From NCBI GenBank assembly GCA_017517605.1, contig JAFWYQ010000132.1:1-32330 (forward strand): a DNA stretch of 32,330 nucleotides, given 5' to 3'. Under the pieces are notes generated by a model that worked only from the letters and a program-made list of their open reading frames with translations, did not search any database and had not been told where the DNA came from. Positions 26,879-32,330 of the stretch are shown here, piece after piece; position 1 is the first letter of the stretch; each line of letters starts with the position of its first letter. The translations under genes were made by a program, and so were the position numbers. This DNA comes from Bacteroidaceae bacterium (GTDB taxonomy: Bacteria > Bacteroidota > Bacteroidia > Bacteroidales > Bacteroidaceae).

Positions 26879-28474
26879 TTACTTGTATTCAAACCAATCA
26901 ACGTCCACATAGCCTACTGTATCTTGGCTGCTCTGTGCAAACAGGCCGAGCATTACGCCGGTGAATCCACCAATAGTCTCGGTACTTAGGAAACGGTATT
27001 CCATTTTGGCCAGCGGGGTGAAACTGATACCATCGGATGATGCCTGCATATAGTAGAAGTCCTTGTCGGAGGTGATACGGAGATAGACTTTGTCAGTATT
27101 CAGCGGAAGCTCCTTTTCGCTATGGCAGGTCTGGCCAAGACGGACGATGGACTTGACAACGAGTTTTCCGTCGCGACGTTCTGCCACCACGTCATAGTGG
27201 TTCAGCGGTGCGGCATAGGCGGTAATGCCGGCCTGCATACCTTCCGTCAGGTGCGAGAGGTCGAACAGGGCAGTGGCGGTGAAGTTAAGTTCCGTCTGTC
27301 GGCGGGCAACGAAGGTAGGGTTGGCAGTCTCGCTGAGGTCAATCGTGCTGGGGCGTAGGCGTAGAAATCCCTTACGTTCCGTCAACGAGTATTTGGAGTA
27401 GTTGGGATTACAAAGGCTCATCCATCCCATTGGCAAACCTAATGAATGATAGCTGTCTGCAGGGGCATTGCGCTTGGTGTAATCAAACTCTTCCTTCACG
27501 GGGTCTTGTTTCATTGGGACGAGGGGTAGTGTCTGGCAATGCATATCTATCTGCAGCGTACCATCGCCATTTACTACAGGCCAGCCGCCCTGATCCCATT
27601 GCACGGGAGCGAGCATCGTCTCGCGTCCCATCACATGCTGCAGGTATCCGCTGGTACGGTAGCCCAAGCAAATCATCCACCACGAGTTATCGGGGGCTTG
27701 AATCAAATCTGCGTGTCCAAGACCCTGTATCGGACTGTTCTGCATCTTCATGTTGAAATGCGAGAGGATGGGATTGGCTGGGTTCGGCTCGTAAGGGCCG
27801 AAGAGACTGCGGCTGCGCAGGATGTTCACATGATGCCCGTGCTCCGTACCGCCCTCAGCCAGCAGCAGGTAGTAATAACCGTCCTTTTTATAGATGTGCG
27901 GCCCTTCGGGATAGCGCCCTCCGAGTCCCGTTCCTAAGTGATGGATTTCGCCCAACTGCTTACCCGTTTCTACATCAATTTCGCATATTTTGATGTCGCC
28001 CTCCTTCCACAGGAAATAGCACTTGCCATCATCCCAAAAGAGTGTAGGGTCGCAACTGCCGATGGCGAAGTCAATCACGATAGGCTCCGACCATTCCTCT
28101 GCGGGATTGTCCGTCCACACGTAAAAATGTCGGCGCGATGGGAACACTGTCGTCACCATATAGAATCGACCTTCGTGGTAGCGGATGGTCGGTGCATAGA
28201 TGCCGTTGTTGCCGTCAAGCCCTTTCAGGTTAACCTGCGAAGGGCGCGTCAGACAGTTGCCCACCTGTTCCCAGTTCACCAGGTCCTTCGAATGGAAGAC
28301 CGGCACACCCGGAAAATACTGGAACGTGCTGTTCACGAGATAGAAGTCGTCGCCCGCACGGCACACGCTTGGGTCAGCATGAAATCCCGGCAATACAGGA
28401 TTCTTGAATCCCTGAGCCATCACCAGTTGCATCCCCAGCACCATTGCTATTGTTGTCAATACAAACTTTTTCAT
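26879..28474 (-). CDS. GH43 family enzyme (beta-xylosidase / alpha-L-arabinofuranosidase type)
   Basis: 531 residues, signal peptide ending LVMAQ. Propeller motifs: NPVLPGFHADPSVCRAGDDFY (base in HADPSV), SCDPTLFWDDGKCYFLW, and YPEGPHIYKKDGYYYLL (acid Glu in EGPHIY). The C-terminal beta-sandwich includes ERKGFLRLRP and YVDVDWFEY. The overall form, HADPSV with the 200-residue C-terminal sandwich, is that of xylosidase-like GH43 subgroups, and it differs from the GH43 at 24604 in most motifs, so the two are not recent duplicates. Likely periplasmic or outer-membrane exported. It stands alone on the minus strand. Confidence 0.92.
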   Translation of the reverse strand: MKKFVLTTIAMVLGMQLVMAQGFKNPVLPGFHADPSVCRAGDDFYLVNSTFQYFPGVPVFHSKDLVNWEQVGNCLTRPSQVNLKGLDGNNGIYAPTIRYHEGRFYMVTTVFPSRRHFYVWTDNPAEEWSEPIVIDFAIGSCDPTLFWDDGKCYFLWKEGDIKICEIDVETGKQLGEIHHLGTGLGGRYPEGPHIYKKDGYYYLLLAEGGTEHGHHVNILRSRSLFGPYEPNPANPILSHFNMKMQNSPIQGLGHADLIQAPDNSWWMICLGYRTSGYLQHVMGRETMLAPVQWDQGGWPVVNGDGTLQIDMHCQTLPLVPMKQDPVKEEFDYTKRNAPADSYHSLGLPMGWMSLCNPNYSKYSLTERKGFLRLRPSTIDLSETANPTFVARRQTELNFTATALFDLSHLTEGMQAGITAYAAPLNHYDVVAERRDGKLVVKSIVRLGQTCHSEKELPLNTDKVYLRITSDKDFYYMQASSDGISFTPLAKMEYRFLSTETIGGFTGVMLGLFAQSSQDTVGYVDVDWFEYK

Positions 28475-28504
28475 ACTATTCTTGATTGAAATGAATTATG
28501 CGCA

Positions 28505-28512
28505 CAAAATTA
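28505..28512 (-). promoter_or_regulatory. -7 box of the second GH43 gene
   Basis: TAATTTTG on the minus strand, 30 bp before the start codon. No clear -33 element. Confidence 0.45.
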
Positions 28513-28656
28513 CTAAAAAAACTATATTATCGTTCGCTCATTGTCAAAACATCGTCTATTTTTATGCTAAATCAGTTAAATCACGTATAATTCTGCAAAA
28601 AACAACTATTTTTGCAAAATAATAAATGGAATCAATAATTGCTTTAGTAATAAAAT

Positions 28657-28664
28657 TATATTTG
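28657..28664 (+). promoter_or_regulatory. -7 box of the GNAT gene
   Basis: TATATTTG, 46 bp before the ATG. A second match TATTTTTG is at 28607-28614. Neither has a clear TTTG at the right spacing. Confidence 0.45.
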
Positions 28665-28710
28665 CCAAATCTCGTTTCGAAATTTAGCAAATATTCATTC
28701 GAAATAATAC

Positions 28711-29151
28711 ATGCGATTAATACGTAAGCCTCAACTTTCAGAGATAGAATCCATCATTAAAATATGGTTAGATGGCAATATGCAGGCCCATTCATTCATT
28801 CCATCTGATTATTGGTTGAATCATGAAGGGTATATGCGTGGTATACTGCCTGTATCAGAAGTCTATATCTATGAATCAGAAAAAGGGATTGTCGGATTTG
28901 TAGGGCTTGAAGGCGACTATATTGCAGGATTATTTGTAGATAAATTTCATCAATCGTCCGGTATAGGTACAAAACTCATTGAGTTCGTTAAACAAAGCCA
29001 TTCTACTTTGACATTGGCCGTATATGAAAAGAACGGAAAGGCATTGCAGTTTTATCTCCGTCATCATTTTATTGTTTCAGAGGAAAGGATTGATCCGAAT
29101 ACCAACGAAAAAGAACTGTTAATGAAATGGGATAGGACATTATCTCGATAA
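28711..29151 (+). CDS. GNAT-family N-acetyltransferase
   Basis: 146 residues, single GNAT domain of standard size. The acetyl-CoA binding stretch FVDKFHQSSGIGTKLIEFVK (motif A, with QSSGIG) is at about 85-105, followed by LTLAVYEKNGKALQFYLRHHF, the usual motif B with the N/A-FY helix. This matches the YjaB/PhnO-like group. The acceptor substrate is unknown. Cytosolic. The DNA is more A+T-rich than the glycosidase genes, as is the AbiE operon that follows. Confidence 0.85.
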   Translation: MRLIRKPQLSEIESIIKIWLDGNMQAHSFIPSDYWLNHEGYMRGILPVSEVYIYESEKGIVGFVGLEGDYIAGLFVDKFHQSSGIGTKLIEFVKQSHSTLTLAVYEKNGKALQFYLRHHFIVSEERIDPNTNEKELLMKWDRTLSR

Positions 29152-29194
29152 AACGGGCATTTGTGTTCTGCTAACTTCATTCATATTTGAAATT

Positions 29195-29228
29195 CACTAG
29201 TGTCCACTAAAAAAAGTTGACACTAGTG
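29195..29228. repeat. Short palindrome resembling an IS end
   Basis: CACTAGTGTCCAC and GTTGACACTAGTG pair with one mismatch around an A run. The A and T sides could act as a weak terminator. The words resemble ends of Bacteroidales insertion sequences by memory, with no transposase nearby. Confidence 0.5.
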
Positions 29229-29385
29229 TTGGTGATTTGTGAATGTGAATTAGAAAATCTGAATAAACACCCCTTCATAGTATAGATAACATAGAATTGT
29301 ATTGATATTAATTCTTAAACCTTGTAAATAGTGATATTTTGAATAGAAAAAGAAGGTAAAACTCTTTTATTGTTCAAAATATTAC

Positions 29386-29393
29386 TATTTTTG
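29386..29393 (+). promoter_or_regulatory. -7 box directly at the AbiEi start
   Basis: TATTTTTG ends four bases before the ATG at 29398. If used, the transcript would begin at or near the start codon and be leaderless. Confidence 0.5.
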
Positions 29394-29397
29394 CGCC

Positions 29398-30024
29398 ATG
29401 AATAAGACATTAATAGAAATAGGAACTATTCCTATAACGACTTCAATCATTGAATCGTTATATCCAGAACTTAGGTCGCGAGATAAGAAAGTTGCCTGGC
29501 TTGAGAAGAATGGTTATATCATAAGATTGAAGAGAGGACTTTATGTAGTCAACCCTGAACATTCAGGAAAGATGCTTTCGAGTGAATTGATAGCCAATCA
29601 TCTTTATGCACCTTCGTATATTTCAATGTCAACGGCATTGAGATATTATGGTTTGATTCCTGAAGCAGTATATACTCATCAGTCTATGACTGTGAAGCAT
29701 TCGCGAAGTTTTCATACTCCGATAGGAAATTACGATTATAAATACATTGCCAGAGAGGCATTTTCGGTAGGAGTAAGGAGTATGCATAAGGGCGAATATG
29801 CTTTCTTGATAGCATCGCCAGAAAAGGCATTGTGTGACCTGATAGCAAATTCTTCCTGGATTAATCTTCGTTTTTTTAAAGATGTGGAAAACTATCTTGA
29901 GCATGACATCCGACTGGATATGGATGAGTTCTATAAGTTTGACGCTAATATTTTTGAAGAGTATATAAAGGTAGGCAAGAAGGCCGACTCTATTGCAACT
30001 GTATTAAAGTTTTTGAGACGATGA
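29398..30024 (+). CDS. abiEi: AbiEi-family antitoxin
   Basis: 208 residues. The N-terminal winged helix (KVAWLEKNGYIIRLKRGLYVV, about 30-50; key part GYIIRLKRGLY) binds DNA in this family and represses the operon. The following LIANHLYAPSYISMSTALRYYGLIPE and SPEKALCDLI are typical of the AbiEi C-terminal antitoxin domain. It neutralises AbiEii in a type IV (non-contact) manner in characterised systems. The stop overlaps the toxin start by 4 bp (ATGA), which couples translation. A later in-frame ATG at codon 54 would lose the winged helix. Confidence 0.88.
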   Translation: MNKTLIEIGTIPITTSIIESLYPELRSRDKKVAWLEKNGYIIRLKRGLYVVNPEHSGKMLSSELIANHLYAPSYISMSTALRYYGLIPEAVYTHQSMTVKHSRSFHTPIGNYDYKYIAREAFSVGVRSMHKGEYAFLIASPEKALCDLIANSSWINLRFFKDVENYLEHDIRLDMDEFYKFDANIFEEYIKVGKKADSIATVLKFLRR

Positions 30025-30848
30025 AGAATGAAATTTACGATAGCATGTTGTCACGTTATGATTTGACAACAGAACAGAATAGGCGGAACGCTATTTTTGA
30101 AGTAAACCAACAGGTGATTCTTGCAGGTTTGTATAGTGGTGGATTTTTTGAATCCGCAGCATTCTATGGCGGTACTTGTCTCAGAATCTTTCACGGCTTA
30201 CAGCGATTTAGTGAAGATATGGACTTTTCTCTGCTAACACAGAATGATGCATTTGATTTCAGCAAGTATTTCCAACCTATTGTAGATGCATTCGCATTGG
30301 TGGGGCGTGAAGTAGAAATCAAAAAGAAGGATAAGAAAAATTTCGGTAAGGTTGAGTCCGCCTTCCTAAAGGACAACACCGATGTATATGATGTAATGTT
30401 TCAAACAGAGGGGTCTATAAAAATCAAGATTGAGGTTGACACTTATCCCCCATTGAATTTCAAAACAGAGCAGAAACTTTTGTTGCAACCTCATTCATTT
30501 ATGACTCGCTGCTTCACTCTGCCCGATTTGTTTGCTGGCAAGATACATGCCCTGGTATATCGTGCATGGAAAAACAGGGTCAAGGGACGCGACTGGTATG
30601 ACTTTGAGTGGTATGTCCGCCATAATGTGTCCCTCGATTTTGCACATCTGGCTGAAAGATGCAAGCAGTTCAACAACGAAGATATTACTCCAGAACTATT
30701 CAAGGAGAAACTCAAGGAACGTCTTTCGACAGCTGATATAAAGCAAGTAAAAGATGATGTACTTCCATTTGTACGCAATCCTAAGGAGTTAGATATCTGG
30801 TCAAATGACTATTTTGTTCAGTTGGCAGATATGGTGAGAATAAAATAA
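30021..30848 (+). CDS. abiEii: AbiEii nucleotidyltransferase toxin
   Basis: 275 residues. The nucleotidyltransferase core is FYGGTCLRIFHGLQRFSEDMDF with Gly50-Gly51 and the metal-binding Asp66 and Asp68. LFAGKIHALVYRAWKNRVKGRDWYD is the conserved later block with the catalytic KxRD-like segment. Known AbiEii enzymes modify tRNA or use GTP to stop growth when phage infect or when the antitoxin is lost. Complete and apparently intact. Immediately followed by the palindromes at 30869-30931. It is distinct from the shorter AbiEii-like gene at 2608-3249. Confidence 0.9.
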   Translation: MKNEIYDSMLSRYDLTTEQNRRNAIFEVNQQVILAGLYSGGFFESAAFYGGTCLRIFHGLQRFSEDMDFSLLTQNDAFDFSKYFQPIVDAFALVGREVEIKKKDKKNFGKVESAFLKDNTDVYDVMFQTEGSIKIKIEVDTYPPLNFKTEQKLLLQPHSFMTRCFTLPDLFAGKIHALVYRAWKNRVKGRDWYDFEWYVRHNVSLDFAHLAERCKQFNNEDITPELFKEKLKERLSTADIKQVKDDVLPFVRNPKELDIWSNDYFVQLADMVRIK

Positions 30849-30868
30849 TATAACGTATAAATTTTAGA

Positions 30869-30931
30869 TTTGTCACTCGAGTGACGAAAATTCTGTCACT
30901 CGTGTTACTTGAGTGACAACTGAGTGACAAA
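30869..30931. repeat. Nested GTCACTC/GAGTGAC palindromes after the AbiE operon
   Basis: TTTGTCACTC (30869-30878) pairs with GAGTGACAAA (30922-30931). Within it GTCACTCGAGTGAC is a perfect 14-bp palindrome, and TGTCACTC/GAGTGACA (30894-30901 with 30911-30918) forms another. It could work as a terminator, but no T tract follows. Confidence 0.8.
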
Positions 30932-32073
30932 ATTAGGCGTAGTAATTGATAAAAAAGAACAAATGACTACAAATATTAAAAAAGATTAAAAATTAGCAAA
31001 CACCTACAAATCAGCCATTTTTTTTGTAGATAAACGCCATTTTTCCCTTTTTGTATATGTTTGTACCACTTCAAATTATTTGCCGATGCAGAGTTTTTAT
31101 TTGCCCCACACAGAATGTAAAATACCGAATTTAACTAATTTATATTCAGAGTATTACAAAATTCTTCCGAAGGGCAAAAGTTTATTCGGGGGACAAGCAG
31201 GGGACGATATTTTTGCAAAGAAACCCATAAAATCTGCAAAAACGCACATTTTTAGAAATTTTAGCATATTTGCATTTCGTTGCATGGTTAAATGGCCTTT
31301 AATTGGAGCTGAAATTGCACCTGCAATTGCTATGAAATTTAGTGGTTTAGTTTAGTCCAATGTATATATAGAATAGGAGTAAACTAAACTGCCTTTATCG
31401 CTAAATTTAAGAGGTCTGTTATAGAGTGGCTTTACACTCTTTTAAAATGGGCTTTGTTCCTCTCATTTGCAGATGTTATGAGTTTCTTTATATCCGTCAT
31501 CCTTTTAGTAGGAGTTTCTGAGAAGTGCCAAAACATACTCTTTTTGCTTCTCAAAAGAAGAGAGAGAGTGGACTTTCATAGGTATGGTATACCATCTAAT
31601 TTTTCTTTTCCAAAGCTTTCGTTTATTGAATCCCATACAATCATTTCAGAAGTTTGCTTCTATAACAGAGAGTTTCATTCTTTAATTTTTGGTGTCATTC
31701 TTAGTATCATGGGTATTCATTGCGTCATTGTTAACCTCTTGTAAATCAGCTGTAAGAGTTTCGTTCTTGGTGTCATTTTGGTGTCATATTCACCATTCTT
31801 GGTCTCATCCTTTGCTTCTTGAGTGTCATTCCCTTAGCCTTGAGTATCATTATTTGTCTTTTGGGTGTCATTTTGGGTGTCATTCTGAATTTTCTGTCCA
31901 CCTTTTTACTTTTCTGTCCACTTTTCTGTCTACTTTTTCGCTTTAATGTCCACCATCTTCATAATTTAACGTATCTTTTTATTGTTTTGGGCTTCACTTT
32001 AGGGTTCATTTTGGGGCTCACTCAAAGTTTTGGGGTTCATATCATCGTACTGCCATTCTATTCGATAAATAAT
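30932..32073. other. Gene-poor, A+T-rich stretch
   Basis: No convincing gene. Plus-strand frames of 91 codons (31080-31355) and 96 codons (31454-31744) lack recognisable motifs and codon-use support. On the minus strand 31644 to 31432 is open except for one TGA and reads as a hydrophilic peptide, possibly decayed coding DNA. A -7-like TATTTTTG is at 31208-31215. The right part is repeat-rich. Confidence 0.5.
31691..32040. repeat. Three adjoining families of degenerate short repeats
   Basis: First GTGTCATT words (31691-31890), then TTTTCTGTCCAC words (31890-31960), then GGGTTCAT/GGGCTCAC words (31988-32040), spaced near 11 or 22 bp. On the minus strand the first family reads NDTQ or NDTK repeatedly, broken by stops. 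Confidence 0.65.
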
Positions 32074-32185
32074 GGAAAATGTGAAATAATCACCTTATTT
32101 TAGTTGGGATTATGTGAAAATATAGAATAAAAACAAATGGGATAATGTGAAATATCTACGTATTTATAGCTCGGATTATGTGAAA
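32074..32185 (+). repeat. Four 13-bp iterons at exact 33-bp period before an AAA ATPase
   Basis: GGAAAATGTGAAA (32074), GGATTATGTGAAA (32107), GGATAATGTGAAA (32140), GGATTATGTGAAA (32173). The 20-bp spacers are not conserved. The last copy ends 5 bp before the -7 box of the ATPase gene, so the array occupies the promoter. It looks like an operator array for a regulator binding one face of the DNA. Confidence 0.9.
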
Positions 32186-32190
32186 AGTAT

Positions 32191-32198
32191 TATCTTTG
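32191..32198 (+). promoter_or_regulatory. -7 box of the AAA ATPase gene
   Basis: TATCTTTG, 24 bp before the ATG. No TTTG at the -33 position; the last iteron covers part of that region. Confidence 0.6.
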
Positions 32199-32222
32199 CA
32201 GTTGTAATTAAAGATTTTAGAT

Positions 32223-32330
32223 ATGGATAAACTGCTTAGAAGAAAAGTTGATAGCTATTTGATGGCTTGGAAAAACAATCCAGATAGAAAACCACTAATT
32301 ATTAAAGGTGCCCGTCAGATTGGAAAAACA
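32223..32330 (+). CDS. AAA ATPase (AAA_14/DUF4143 type), truncated by window end
   Basis: Only the first 36 codons are present. The N-terminus (RRKVDSYLMAWKNNPDRKP) and the start of Walker A (IIKGARQIGKT) are typical of the large AAA_14 plus DUF4143 ATPase family, which is multicopy in Bacteroidales and archaea and has no settled function. The four iterons upstream are the notable feature. Confidence 0.75.
   Translation, partial: MDKLLRRKVDSYLMAWKNNPDRKPLIIKGARQIGKT

Noticed and set aside
31080-31355. 91-codon plus-strand frame
   Set aside because: No family resemblance and a -7-like box lies within it; a short unrecognised gene cannot be excluded but is not supported.
31454-31744. 96-codon hydrophobic plus-strand frame
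   Set aside because: Hydrophobicity follows from T-rich repeats; the opposite strand reads as more protein-like.
32074-32185. CRISPR array with 13-bp repeats and 20-bp spacers
   Set aside because: Repeats are too short and degenerate, spacers are AT-rich promoter DNA, and the last repeat abuts a -7 box of a gene.

Overview
The window is a chromosomal segment from a Bacteroidales bacterium, probably Bacteroidaceae or Prevotellaceae. Three observations support this. Many gene starts are preceded by the Bacteroidetes housekeeping promoter pair TTTG / TAnnTTTG with 19-20 bp spacing. Ribosomal protein L19 is of Bacteroides type. The cargo is rich in secreted plant-cell-wall glycosidases, and one secreted protein ends in a T9SS-type sorting tail. 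The species cannot be named from the sequence alone.

Layout: 1-400 holds a long inverted repeat around a 22-bp-period palindrome array, followed by a structured-RNA candidate (511-778). A secreted protein with a calcium-loop motif follows (854-2182), then a two-gene DUF6922/AbiEii-like toxin module (2333-3249). A housekeeping block covers 3438-10577: an SLC13-type transporter with TrkA_C domains, a long-chain acyl-CoA ligase, a nitroreductase, an AAA ATPase plus DUF4435 pair that resembles the PARIS (AriA/AriB) anti-phage arrangement, and rplS. The carbohydrate region runs from 10652 to 28474. On the minus strand PL11 rhamnogalacturonan lyase, GH105 unsaturated rhamnogalacturonyl hydrolase and rhamnose mutarotase form a coherent rhamnogalacturonan-I (RG-I) module. 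YjbR, TSUP permease and ketopantoate-reductase-like genes follow. Then come a GH2 beta-galactosidase with an inserted LamG-like domain, an SDR oxidoreductase, a GH9 enzyme and two GH43 enzymes. No SusC/SusD pair or sensor-regulator is present in the window. The final part has a GNAT acetyltransferase, an AbiEi/AbiEii toxin-antitoxin operon, 1.4 kb of repeat-rich gene-poor DNA, and the start of an AAA ATPase that runs off the window end.

How it works together (inference): PL11 cleaves the RG-I backbone, GH105 removes the unsaturated galacturonic acid, and RhaM interconverts rhamnose anomers for catabolism. GH2 and GH43 enzymes could strip galactose and arabinose or xylose side chains. The GH2 and GH9 genes share a promoter region alignable over about 70-75 bp, each divergent from an oxidoreductase gene, which suggests a common regulator.

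The most unusual content is between genes. Short iterons phased at 32-33 bp occur at three places: four copies before the AAA ATPase at the window end, three orphan copies of the same motif near 26.73 kb, and a different motif in the arms of the first inverted repeat. Several arrays of small TCAC/GTGA palindromes and nested hairpins also fill intergenic space.
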